From Candidatus Bipolaricaulota bacterium (lineage in GTDB: Bacteria > Bipolaricaulota > Bipolaricaulia > UBA7950 > UBA9294), in assembly GCA_018399865.1 (NCBI GenBank), contig JAGYNL010000094.1, positions 1 through 15,810 on the forward strand: a DNA stretch of 15,810 nucleotides, given 5' to 3'. The notes below the pieces were generated by a model. It worked only from the letters and a program-made list of their open reading frames with translations. It ran no database searches and was not told the DNA's origin. The position numbers were made by a program, and so were the translations under genes. Below, in pieces: positions 7,578 to 14,358 of this stretch. Each line of letters opens with the position of its first letter. Within the stretch, counting starts at the first letter, position 1.

Positions 7578-9706
7578 CTAGAGATCACCAGCCTTCCTAC
7601 AGCGGAGTTTCCCACATCTGTTGCCAGTACATATAGGTAAAGACCGTTTGCCAAGGATCGTCCAGCATGGTCTGTAAGGTTCCATGCATACTGGGTATCA
7701 TATATCGACAGCTCTTCATCAAGCACTGTGATTCCCGCAACTGTGATAACCCTCAAACGTGCTTGCTTAGCTTCATCGGGCAGAGAATAGAAGAAGACCG
7801 CTTGAGTGCTTACTGGATTATCTGCCAGCTCCACAACTGGAATATCCCCGGTAGATGGGGTGTTCTGACTCGTTACTTCCTCAATTGCAGCACTAGCATT
7901 AATTTTGCCATGACCCCAGCTGGTATTTGGAACACTACCTGTAAATGTGTCCCGAGTCGCTGTTGACGTAAGAGCTAGCTTAATTTCATCTGATGTCAAC
8001 TGTTCATCCTCAGAGAACATCAATGCTATCGCTCCAGTGACATGAGGAGCGGCCATGCTAGTCCCCAGATTCATTACATGGACTCCATCCGGATGTAAAA
8101 GATACAGCGCATACGCTGAATCAGACGAAAGCACAGAGCATATCCAAGCACCAGGAGCCACGATATCCGGCTTTAGCCTGCCATCGCGAGTTGGGCCTAG
8201 GCTAGAGAAATACGACAAAGCACCGTACTGAGTACTAGATGAAAAATCCTGCTCACCAGCCAGAGACATCCATTGAGCCTTGGTATTGAAAGATCCAACA
8301 GTGATGACCTTATTTGCGTTTCCGGGTTCATCAATTGTCAGAAGCGAATCTCCATCAATGATAGATCCACCACTGGAGGTTATCCAGCCATCAAACCTGC
8401 CTCCACCCCCAGCATCGGTGATAGTGATTGACCATTTTTCGCTACTGGTTAGCTCGCTAAGAGTGATTCTAGCTTCATTATCCTGGTTATTGGGGTTAGG
8501 CCCCGCAAATGCATTATCCACAACAATCATTCCAACCTTGGTTATCTCGCGCCCTATTGTTTCAGTAGCCACAGCCAACGAATCTCCAGTTGGTGAGGTA
8601 ACGGTTATCTTAAATGTTGATGTCCCCGGGTACCACAACGACATCTCTAAAGAGTCCGATGCCGGATCAACCAAGAAAGTGAACTGGTTTCCTGAAAGCA
8701 CACGTGCCACATGTAGGAACAAGTCACCTTCATTGCCTGCCGATACAACTATCGCTCTTCCTGGCTGATCTAGAAGCTCATCCAACCCCTGTTCAAAGAG
8801 ACTTGTTCCATCGTGCGGACCATCCTGACCCCCCAGACTTAAGTTCACCACCGCTGGCAGGCCTGCCTCCTCAGCCTTGTCGAATATATAGCGCACACCT
8901 GAAAGGATATCCGAAGTATAGAAAGTGGTCTTTACCATTATTATCTGCGCTTTGGGCGCAACGCCCACCATTGCCGCACCTGAAGAAGAGCCATCTCCTG
9001 CAGCAACCCCAATTACATGTGTACCATGGCCGCTGCTGTCCGACTGACGAACAGTTCCGCTCTCCCCTCCAAACCCATTGGCAATATCCCTTTCTATATC
9101 TGATCGACCGTAATAGTCACTGAACAAACCGCTTGTTTGGTCCCAGATTGCCAGTATTCGCGATGACTCTTCGAGGCCATCTCCGTCAGAATCATATCGA
9201 AAATCAAGGTGCATGTAGTCTATCCCGGTATCTACAGCTCCTACAATCACGCCCTCCCCCACATCTGAGGTTGGCGGCGCATGCACATCATCCGCTCCTA
9301 TACTCGGAACGCTTACGTCTAGTTTTGGCTCAGTTTTCCACGCTGGCTCCACATAAACAACATCTTGTGAGGCAATAAGCATCAAAAGAGAAGCAAGCGA
9401 AACCTTCATGCCTAGGATTGTTCCCGTGGACACTGTAACTGGTAACCCTAGGAAACTTGACCCGTAGAATGGATAGCTTACCTTCACTAACACACCAAGC
9501 TTTTCGCCGTTAGGTTCAATAGGGCTGACAATCAAGCCCCCCGGTCCAAAGACCTGCATCGATGATGCATATCTCGATAAATCACCATCTTCACTTTTCT
9601 CAGCTAGTATCATACGCAATACCGGTGACAGCTTAGCCTCCTGCCCACCCAACAACAGAAGGCTAAACAAAAAGATCATAAACGTAGCAATAATTAACTT
9701 CCGCAC
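7574..9706 (-). CDS. Secreted subtilisin-family (S8) serine protease with inserted beta domain and FlgD/T9SS-like C-terminal tail
   Basis: Residue numbers count from the upstream ATG at 9715. A signal peptide (about 5-23) leads into a short propeptide-like region. The catalytic triad is Asp162 (AVDTGID), His230 (GHGTHVIG) and Ser553 (GTSMAAPH), with oxyanion Asn328 (VVSAGNEG), so the enzyme should be active. Between Asn328 and about 470 is a beta-rich insert, the position where CspA/CspB-like subtilases carry a jelly roll. The last 90 residues (NPVSTQAVFFYSLP, a Trp, then LANGLYLYVL and GRLVISR) resemble FlgD Ig-like and T9SS type A tails. I chose GTG 9706: AAGGAG directly abuts the ATG at 9715 (zero spacing) but lies 9 bases before GTG 9706, which gives MRKLIIATFMIFLF. 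First gene of the operon with the PorV-like and barrel genes. Confidence 0.92.
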   Translation of the reverse strand: MRKLIIATFMIFLFSLLLLGGQEAKLSPVLRMILAEKSEDGDLSRYASSMQVFGPGGLIVSPIEPNGEKLGVLVKVSYPFYGSSFLGLPVTVSTGTILGMKVSLASLLMLIASQDVVYVEPAWKTEPKLDVSVPSIGADDVHAPPTSDVGEGVIVGAVDTGIDYMHLDFRYDSDGDGLEESSRILAIWDQTSGLFSDYYGRSDIERDIANGFGGESGTVRQSDSSGHGTHVIGVAAGDGSSSGAAMVGVAPKAQIIMVKTTFYTSDILSGVRYIFDKAEEAGLPAVVNLSLGGQDGPHDGTSLFEQGLDELLDQPGRAIVVSAGNEGDLFLHVARVLSGNQFTFLVDPASDSLEMSLWYPGTSTFKITVTSPTGDSLAVATETIGREITKVGMIVVDNAFAGPNPNNQDNEARITLSELTSSEKWSITITDAGGGGRFDGWITSSGGSIIDGDSLLTIDEPGNANKVITVGSFNTKAQWMSLAGEQDFSSSTQYGALSYFSSLGPTRDGRLKPDIVAPGAWICSVLSSDSAYALYLLHPDGVHVMNLGTSMAAPHVTGAIALMFSEDEQLTSDEIKLALTSTATRDTFTGSVPNTSWGHGKINASAAIEEVTSQNTPSTGDIPVVELADNPVSTQAVFFYSLPDEAKQARLRVITVAGITVLDEELSIYDTQYAWNLTDHAGRSLANGLYLYVLATDVGNSAVGRLVISR

Positions 9707-9745
9707 GTATAGCATCTCCTTATCTTCAAGGATTATTGGAAATCA

Positions 9746-9774
9746 ATTCTACCTTCCCACATGTAATCGTACAA
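9746..9774 (-). promoter_or_regulatory. Candidate promoter of the subtilase operon
   Basis: On the minus strand TTGTAC (9774-9769), a 17-bp spacer and TAGAAT (9751-9746). Transcription would begin near 9739, leaving a 33-base leader that includes the AAGGAG site. The -35 match is only 3 of 6. A second possibility is a perfect TATAAT at 9823-9818 with no recognisable -35. Confidence 0.4.
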
Positions 9775-9817
9775 AGGCCTGCCTTGTGAAACCAACTCAT
9801 TCATGGAAGATTACTTG

Positions 9818-9823
9818 ATTATA
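9818..9823 (-). promoter_or_regulatory. Alternative -10 box for the subtilase operon
   Basis: Perfect TATAAT on the minus strand, about 110 bases upstream of the chosen subtilase start. No -35 hexamer is visible at 16-18 bp. Just upstream of it on the minus strand lies a short inverted repeat, GCGGG 9826-9830 and CCCGC 9835-9839, which could be a protein-binding site. Weak on its own. Confidence 0.3.
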
Positions 9824-9883
9824 ACGCGGGAAACCCCGCTACCATCTTCTAAATCACCGCAATTATCGCCAAATAACAGGGTA

Positions 9884-9912
9884 TTGACTTCAAAGAACAT
9901 AACTGTTACAAT
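9884..9912 (+). promoter_or_regulatory. Strong sigma70-type promoter of the lamin-tail gene
   Basis: TTGACT (9884-9889), a 17-bp spacer, then TACAAT (9907-9912). The hexamers and spacing are the same as in the groES promoter. Transcription should start near 9919, so open-frame starts before that point (such as 9803) cannot be used. The leader to the chosen ATG is about 55 bases. Confidence 0.7.
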
Positions 9913-9926
9913 GAACATATCGTTCA

Positions 9927-9957
9927 AGAGGGGAGCCTCTATGAACAATCAAAGAGG
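9927..9957 (+). promoter_or_regulatory. Short alternative hairpins in the lamin-tail leader
   Basis: AGAGG (9927-9931) can pair with CCTCT (9936-9940) around a GGAG loop. The same CCTCT can pair instead with AGAGG at 9953-9957, just before the real ribosome site at 9963-9969. The stems are 5 bp only, so any effect on translation is uncertain. Confidence 0.25.
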
Positions 9958-9973
9958 GTCAAAGGAGGTAGGG

Positions 9974-10867
9974 ATGCTAAGACACATGTTGTTAGCGCTT
10001 CTTATCGTCGCCTTTGTGGGTACAATTGCGTACGCACAAAAGCTCACCATAAGCGAGATCGCGTGGGCTGGAACAGCAAGCAATACAAGCGATGAATGGG
10101 TTGAGCTTTTCAACCCAACAGATCAGCCTATAGATGTAACCGGATGGCTACTCACTTTTGGGGACAACACAATCGATCTCGGCCGTGCTGTAAACACAGC
10201 TATCGAACCGGGCGGATATTTCCTGCTAGAAAGGACTGATGATGACACCGTATCTGATATTGCCGCCGATATGACTTACACTGGCGGGTTGAGCAATGAT
10301 GGAGTAATCCTTCGTCTTCTAGACGACACTGGGGAACTTGCAGATACAGCAAATGCTTTCCTAGAATCAGGTTGGGCTGCCGGCAGTGCAAGCAAGTCAG
10401 AGGTGGCTTATGCAACTATGGAGCGCATTGATCCAGCCGGTCCAGATCTAGCCGATAATTGGGCATCAAATAACGGCCTGATAACATGCGGTCATGATAC
10501 AGCCGGCAAGCCGATTAATGGCACGCCGCGGGCCAAGAATTCGGCAACTATCCTACGAGAGACAGCACCTGCAGTAACGATCAATGTCCCTTCTGAAGAA
10601 GGGCAAATCGTCAGCGATTCCCTAGTCGTTTCCTGGGACTCCCATGATCCAGACGGAAATAATGACGCACTTGAGGTCGATATCTTAATCTCTACTGATG
10701 GTGGGGATACCTTTTCAGTGCTAGTTAGTGACCTTGTCGGCAATTCCTACGTCTGGGACACAACAAAGCACGAGAATGGCGATAAGTATCTACTGAAGGT
10801 AATCGCGAAGGACCCTGCTGGTTACCATGGACAGGCCACAAGCCCTCAGTTTGCTATAGCAAATTGA
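9974..10867 (+). CDS. Secreted lamin-tail-domain (LTD) protein with C-terminal Ig/Fn3-like domain
   Basis: From ATG 9974 the protein has 297 residues. Residues 1-21 are a clear signal peptide with an AYA cleavage site before QKLTISEIAW. Residues 22-190 match the bacterial lamin tail domain: ISEIAWAG, DEWVELFNPTDQPIDVTGW, GGYFLLERTD, LSNDGVILRLLD, closing with NGTPRAKNS. Residues 197-295 form a beta-sandwich like the Ig/Fn3 modules of surface proteins (VSWDSHDPDG, STDGGDTF, YVWDT). LTDs are found in secreted and surface proteins and nucleases, but no catalytic domain is present. The start is set by a textbook AAAGGAGGT at 9961-9969 and by the promoter at 9884-9912. ATG 9941 in the same frame also has a GAGGGGAG site and cannot be excluded. 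The gene is divergent from the subtilase operon and converges on the patatin gene with a 10-bp gap. Precise role unknown. Confidence 0.85.
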   Translation: MLRHMLLALLIVAFVGTIAYAQKLTISEIAWAGTASNTSDEWVELFNPTDQPIDVTGWLLTFGDNTIDLGRAVNTAIEPGGYFLLERTDDDTVSDIAADMTYTGGLSNDGVILRLLDDTGELADTANAFLESGWAAGSASKSEVAYATMERIDPAGPDLADNWASNNGLITCGHDTAGKPINGTPRAKNSATILRETAPAVTINVPSEEGQIVSDSLVVSWDSHDPDGNNDALEVDILISTDGGDTFSVLVSDLVGNSYVWDTTKHENGDKYLLKVIAKDPAGYHGQATSPQFAIAN

Positions 10868-10877
10868 TACTCACAGG

Positions 10878-11744
10878 CTATTTAGGCAGACCGCATATAT
10901 GCTTAATCTGGGGCATGTGTGCGTAAGCCTCCCTTTTTCCAGCCTCGATGGCCTCTTCTACGTGCTTGAAAGCAAGCATGTTTATCCAGCCAACTTCAGG
11001 CCGGAGCAGAATGAAGCGGCCATCGAGCTGACGTCTTGCATTCTCCATCTGAAGCGCAGTAAGGGCGTGCGAGGTTATCCTTTGGGACTGAAGCAGTGCA
11101 TCAAGTGTAGTCTTGACACTTCGTGTTAGAGGGGCGCCCGTATCCACAGCAATAACGGCATTAGCACCCATTTGGATCGTGACGCTTGCGGGGACTTTGT
11201 CAATTACTCCGCCATCTATTAAGTGTCGTCCCTGATGAGTAACAGGAGAGAATGTACCTGGAATAGCTGCGCTAGCAGCAATGGCCTTGTAAAGCTTTCC
11301 CTTGGTAATCACAATTCGCTCTCCGGTTTCTAGATCTGCCGCCACTACAGCAAATGGCATGTGAGTGTCCGAGAAATCCTTATTGGCTGTCAGCAACGAG
11401 AACAACTCGTAGATGCGAGACAAATCCTCAGGAAAACCCTCGCTTGTGCGCAAGTCTGACCCACGAACATACTCAATGAAACCACGCCCAATTGCCTTCT
11501 GTAATTCACGCATGGCGCTCTCCGAAACTTGAAGAAGCTCATTTAGGTCCAGGCAAGTAAGTAAAACGCTCAATCTAGCAAGATCCATTTCAAGCGCTCT
11601 GGCAGCTCCCATAACAGCACCCATACTTGTCCCGCTAATGAAATCCACAGGGATTTCGTTCTCAGCCAAAGCCATAAGAATGCCAAGGTGGGCAAAGCCC
11701 CTCGCTCCACCGCCGCCAAGAGCTAACCCGATTTTTCTTCTCAT
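10878..11744 (-). CDS. Patatin-like phospholipase (RssA/YchK type)
   Basis: A single-domain patatin acyl hydrolase, expected to cleave fatty acids from membrane lipids. Counting from ATG 11744, the oxyanion loop GGGGARGFAHLG is at 11-22, the nucleophile Ser40 is in GTSMGA, and the dyad Asp177 is in LIDGG. The catalytic Ser-Asp dyad is therefore intact, and the 288-residue length is usual for RssA-type proteins. There is no signal peptide, so it probably acts from the cytoplasm. The frame is open to ATG 11771, but that codon lies upstream of the predicted transcription start and inside the groEL terminator loop. ATG 11744 gives the canonical MRRKIGLALGGGG. TTG 11750 has better spacing (6 bases) from the AAAGGGGG site at 11764-11757 and may be the true start. 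Transcription appears to come from a promoter just after groEL. Confidence 0.9.
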   Translation of the reverse strand: MRRKIGLALGGGGARGFAHLGILMALAENEIPVDFISGTSMGAVMGAARALEMDLARLSVLLTCLDLNELLQVSESAMRELQKAIGRGFIEYVRGSDLRTSEGFPEDLSRIYELFSLLTANKDFSDTHMPFAVVAADLETGERIVITKGKLYKAIAASAAIPGTFSPVTHQGRHLIDGGVIDKVPASVTIQMGANAVIAVDTGAPLTRSVKTTLDALLQSQRITSHALTALQMENARRQLDGRFILLRPEVGWINMLAFKHVEEAIEAGKREAYAHMPQIKHICGLPK

Positions 11745-11751
11745 TGGCAAG

Positions 11752-11790
11752 AAAAACCCCCTTTGCCGCATAATAGACTAGCAAAGGGGG
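11752..11790 (-). terminator. Rho-independent terminator of groES-groEL
   Basis: Read on the minus strand, CCCCCTTTGC (11790-11781) and GCAAAGGGGG (11766-11757) form a perfect 10-bp stem with a 14-base loop, followed by TTTTT (11756-11752) and then CTT. It lies 18 bases past the groEL stop. There is no T run on the other side, so it works only in the groEL direction. It overlaps the promoter and 5' end of the patatin gene. Confidence 0.8.
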
Positions 11791-11798
11791 AAAGACAA
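11770..11798 (-). promoter_or_regulatory. Candidate patatin promoter nested in the groEL terminator
   Basis: On the minus strand TTGTCT (11798-11793), a 17-bp spacer and TATTAT (11775-11770). The -10 box is in the loop of the terminator hairpin. Transcription would begin near 11763, within the right stem arm, so the patatin mRNA keeps the AAAGGGGG ribosome site but cannot re-form the hairpin. Confidence 0.5.
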
Positions 11799-11807
11799 CT
11801 ATATGTT

Positions 11808-13430
11808 TTAGTAAGGCATTCCGCCCGGCATCTGTTGCGGCATAGGCGGTGTATCCTCTTTTTCTTTTATCTCGGCAACCAGCGCGTCAGTAGTGAGAAG
11901 CATGCCCGCGATTGATACTGCATTCTGTAGGGCAGAGCGAGTTACCTTAGTTGGATCGATGATCCCCGCCTTGAACATATCACGGTATGACTCGGTTAGA
12001 ACATCAAATCCTACCCCTGCCTTCTCTTCCTTTACTCGCTCAACGATAATTGCCCCCTCGAATCCAGCGTTATTAGCTAGCTGTCGCAAAGGGGCCTCAA
12101 TAGCTCGGGCCAGAATCTTCACTCCTACCGCTTCATCTCCCTCAAGCTTCAGATCCTTCAGTTTGCGCAAAGCATTCAGAAGTGCCGTACCGCCACCGGG
12201 TAAAATCCCTTCGTCAACTGCCGCTTTAGTTGCTTCAAGAGCGTCTTCCATGCGATGCTTTTTCTCGGAGAGCTCTGTTTCGGTTGCCGCGCCAACCTTG
12301 ATCACAGCAACTCCTCCTGCCAACTTTGCCTTACGCTCTTCTAGCTTCTCGCGATCGTAATCTGAGTCTGTGTTCGCGATCTGGGCATCAATCTGCTCAA
12401 TGCGCCCCTTAATCGCGTCTGCGGCACCCGCACCACCAACAATCGTGGTGTTGCTGCCATCAACCTTTACACGCTCAGCGCGCCCAAGCATGTCAAAGGT
12501 GGTATCCTTAATCATCATCCCCGCGTCTTCGGCAACTACAGTTCCGCCTGTCAAGACAGCAAGGTCCTCAAGCATTGCCTTACGCCGGTCCCCAAACCCA
12601 GGCGCCTTAACAGCACAACTAGAGAGGGTGCCCTTCAGTTTGTTCAGCACTAACGTAGTCAGAGCTTCGCCAGTTACATCCTTGGCTATAATTAGCAATG
12701 GCTTGCCGCTCTGAGCAATCTTTTCAAGCAATGGTACCAGGTCAGCTGCATTCTTAAGCTCCTGGTCAGTTATCAAGATATATGGATCTTCCAGACCAAC
12801 TTCCATTTTCTTGGGGTCTGTCACGAAATAAGGAGATATATATTCGCGATCGAATTGCATCCCCTCGACAACATCGTAGTACGTCTCGATGGTCTCGGAA
12901 TCCTCTACGGTGATTACACCATCCTCGCCCACGGCTTCCATAGCGTCTGCGATAATCTTCCCTATGGATTCATCATTGGCCGAAATCGTTGCTACCTGAG
13001 CAGTCTCATCTTTGGTCTTAAGAGCACGGCTCTGCTCTTTAAGCCCCTCAACAATTTTCGCCGAGCCCTTCTCCAGACCTCGTTTGAGCTCCATTGGGTT
13101 TGCTCCAGCAGCAAGATTCTTGAACCCTTCTTCGATCATAGTGTGAGCGAGAATAGTTGCCGTGGTTGTTCCATCACCAGCGATGTCATTTGTCTTTGAG
13201 GCAACCTCTTTCACAAGCTGGGCCCCCATGTTCTCGTAAGGGTCTTTATACTCCTGTTCTTGGGCAATGGTAACTCCATCGTTGGTGATATCCGGACTAC
13301 CAAATTTTTTATCAATTATCACGTTGCGGCCACGTGGCCCAAGCGTGATGCGGACCGCTTCTGCCAGTTTGTCGATGCCCGCCTTCATGCGCCGGCGTGC
13401 TTCTTCACCAAATATTACTTCCTTTGCCAT
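11808..13430 (-). CDS. groEL: Chaperonin GroEL (Hsp60, 60 kDa subunit)
   Basis: GroEL forms the double-ring ATP-driven folding chamber that works with GroES in the cytoplasm. The 540 residues cover the whole family. They include the nucleotide-binding TLGPRGRNV (29-37) and the GDGTTTAT loop (85-92, Asp86 equivalent to E. coli Asp87). The hydrolytic Asp406 is in [10 protein letters not shown] (E. coli Asp398). The C-terminal tail is a short methionine/proline-rich [10 protein letters not shown] rather than a long GGM repeat. ATG 13430 has an AAAGGGGG site upstream. The gene follows groES by 17 bp, shares its promoter and CIRCE operator, and ends at a strong terminator. Identification is secure. 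Confidence 0.98.
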   Translation of the reverse strand: MAKEVIFGEEARRRMKAGIDKLAEAVRITLGPRGRNVIIDKKFGSPDITNDGVTIAQEQEYKDPYENMGAQLVKEVASKTNDIAGDGTTTATILAHTMIEEGFKNLAAGANPMELKRGLEKGSAKIVEGLKEQSRALKTKDETAQVATISANDESIGKIIADAMEAVGEDGVITVEDSETIETYYDVVEGMQFDREYISPYFVTDPKKMEVGLEDPYILITDQELKNAADLVPLLEKIAQSGKPLLIIAKDVTGEALTTLVLNKLKGTLSSCAVKAPGFGDRRKAMLEDLAVLTGGTVVAEDAGMMIKDTTFDMLGRAERVKVDGSNTTIVGGAGAADAIKGRIEQIDAQIANTDSDYDREKLEERKAKLAGGVAVIKVGAATETELSEKKHRMEDALEATKAAVDEGILPGGGTALLNALRKLKDLKLEGDEAVGVKILARAIEAPLRQLANNAGFEGAIIVERVKEEKAGVGFDVLTESYRDMFKAGIIDPTKVTRSALQNAVSIAGMLLTTDALVAEIKEKEDTPPMPQQMPGGMPY

Positions 13431-13447
13431 TTTTAATCCCCCTTTAT

Positions 13448-13717
13448 CTATTTAATGATGGCAAGGATATCGCTCTCTTTGACAAGCAGAAGTTTATCTT
13501 CGTCAACCTCAATCTCTGTGCCTGCAAAGCTGGAAACGATTATCTCATCGCCCTTTTTGACGCTGAACTTTTCTTCAGTCCCTAGTTCCAGAACTTTGGC
13601 GCGAACAACCTTCTCACTTTTTGCGCTCTCCGGAAGAACAATCCCCCCTGTCGTCTTTCTCTCTTCTGGCTCAATTTTCTGCGCCAGAATACGTTTTCCC
13701 AATGGCTTGATCTTCAT
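13448..13717 (-). CDS. groES: Co-chaperonin GroES (Hsp10)
   Basis: GroES is the heptameric lid of the GroEL chamber. At 89 residues it is slightly short of the usual 94-97 but complete. It opens with [19 protein letters not shown]. The GroEL-binding mobile loop ([17 protein letters not shown], about residues 20-36) is conserved with the IVL triad, and the end is [12 protein letters not shown] 13717 follows AAGGAGGG with about 8 bases of spacing. It is the first gene of a groES-groEL operon, with a promoter at 13774-13802 and a CIRCE-like operator at 13743-13769. Confidence 0.97.
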   Translation of the reverse strand: MKIKPLGKRILAQKIEPEERKTTGGIVLPESAKSEKVVRAKVLELGTEEKFSVKKGDEIIVSSFAGTEIEVDEDKLLLVKESDILAIIK

Positions 13718-13742
13718 TCTTCTATCCCTCCTTACGGGTTGA

Positions 13743-13769
13743 TTAGCACTCTCAAGGCTAGCCTGCTAA
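13743..13769 (-). promoter_or_regulatory. CIRCE-like operator (HrcA binding site) of groES-groEL
   Basis: The plus strand reads TTAGCACTC (13743-13751), a 9-base spacer, then GCCTGCTAA (13761-13769). The consensus is TTAGCACTC-N9-GAGTGCTAA, so one arm is perfect and the other has two mismatches. The element covers the predicted transcription start near 13767 and lies in the groES leader, the usual CIRCE position. HrcA control is inferred; hrcA is not in the window. Confidence 0.75.
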
Positions 13770-13773
13770 ACGT

Positions 13774-13802
13774 ATTGTAACCGCCGACCTTTTCCCAGTC
13801 AA
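13774..13802 (-). promoter_or_regulatory. Sigma70-type promoter of groES-groEL
   Basis: On the minus strand TTGACT (13802-13797), a 17-bp spacer and TACAAT (13779-13774). Transcription should start near 13767, inside the CIRCE-like element, giving a leader of about 50 bases. It lies back to back with the DUF2227 promoter at 13816-13844. Confidence 0.75.
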
Positions 13803-13815
13803 GAGCACACAAAAG

Positions 13816-13844
13816 TTGTTTCTGGTACAACACGATGTTACATT
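13816..13844 (+). promoter_or_regulatory. Promoter of the DUF2227 gene, placed for a leaderless mRNA
   Basis: TTGTTT (13816-13821), a 17-bp spacer and TACATT (13839-13844), with an extended -10 TG at 13836-13837. Seven bases past the -10 box is the A of the start codon at 13851, so the mRNA should begin at or next to the ATG. No ribosome site is visible upstream of that ATG. Confidence 0.55.
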
Positions 13845-13850
13845 AGTGCT

Positions 13851-14318
13851 ATGCCCTCAGGTAAAGCACATTTGAGGATAGAAATGGTAGTCTTTGCTTT
13901 ATGCCTTGCTTTGGGGTTATATATGCTCAAAGCAGAAGTAATTGAGCCCGTCTATCTTTCCTTCTTTCTCGGAGCATACCTCTTTTCAAGCCTTTTTCTT
14001 ACCCCTGATCTCGACCTAAAACAGAGCATTGCTTTTCGACGCTGGGGAGTAGCTCGCTTCCTATGGTTACCTTATGCTCGCTTCTTCCACCACAGAGCAC
14101 TATCTCATCACATAGTATTTGGGCCGCTCACACGCATCGTATACTTAGGGGTAGTTTTATTTGTGGCAATAATAGCCATAGCCAATCTAACTGGTTGGCA
14201 AATGCGATTTTATGTACCCCATTGGGCAGTGATTCTCTCTATCCTGGCCGGCCTCTACCTACCTAATCAAATCCACACGCTCGCTGATGCTCTCTGGTCG
14301 ATCAGGCGTCATTACTAA
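13851..14318 (+). CDS. DUF2227-type putative metal-binding membrane protein
   Basis: A 155-residue protein opening with the family signature MPSGKAH. Histidines and aspartates are arranged as in a metal site: Asp53 and Asp55 (TPDLDLKQS), His80/81 and His86/87 (FFHHRALSHH), and Asn139, His142, Asp146 near the end (LPNQIHTLAD). Hydrophobic segments at about 13-28, 35-50, 95-113 and 124-138 suggest an integral inner-membrane protein. I recognise this as the DUF2227/COG5413 family from memory; its biochemical function is not known to me. The predicted mRNA starts at the ATG. An internal ATG at 13884 has a weak GAGGAT site but would remove the conserved MPSGK motif, so I kept 13851. It is divergent from groES and 40 bp upstream of rlpA. 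Confidence 0.8.
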   Translation: MPSGKAHLRIEMVVFALCLALGLYMLKAEVIEPVYLSFFLGAYLFSSLFLTPDLDLKQSIAFRRWGVARFLWLPYARFFHHRALSHHIVFGPLTRIVYLGVVLFVAIIAIANLTGWQMRFYVPHWAVILSILAGLYLPNQIHTLADALWSIRRHY

Positions 14319-14322
14319 GGTG

Positions 14323-14351
14323 TTGTGATGGCCTTTTCGCAGCTCTATAAT
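14323..14351 (+). promoter_or_regulatory. Candidate promoter of the rlpA-like gene
   Basis: TTGTGA (14323-14328), a 17-bp spacer and a perfect TATAAT (14346-14351). The ATG is only 8 bases past the -10 box, so mRNA from this promoter would be leaderless or nearly so. The AGGAG at 14352-14356 would lie outside that mRNA, but would be present in read-through from the DUF2227 gene. Confidence 0.5.
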
Positions 14352-14358
14352 AGGAGAC

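Noticed and set aside
8280..9378. Overlapping plus-strand open frames opposite the subtilase
   Set aside because: They oppose a clearly conserved catalytic domain, and their low-complexity proline/serine-rich translations are typical of antisense reading.
9803..9973. 57-codon N-terminal extension of the lamin-tail protein
   Set aside because: The TTGACT-TACAAT promoter lies inside it, and the signal peptide begins only at ATG 9974 with a perfect ribosome site.
10850..10863. Palindrome TTTGC-TATA-GCAAA at the end of the lamin-tail gene as a bidirectional terminator
   Set aside because: It is inside the coding sequence, has a 5-bp AT-rich stem and no T run on either strand.
11893..13199. Plus-strand open frames opposite groEL
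   Set aside because: Serine-rich antisense shadows of a highly conserved gene; no independent start signals.
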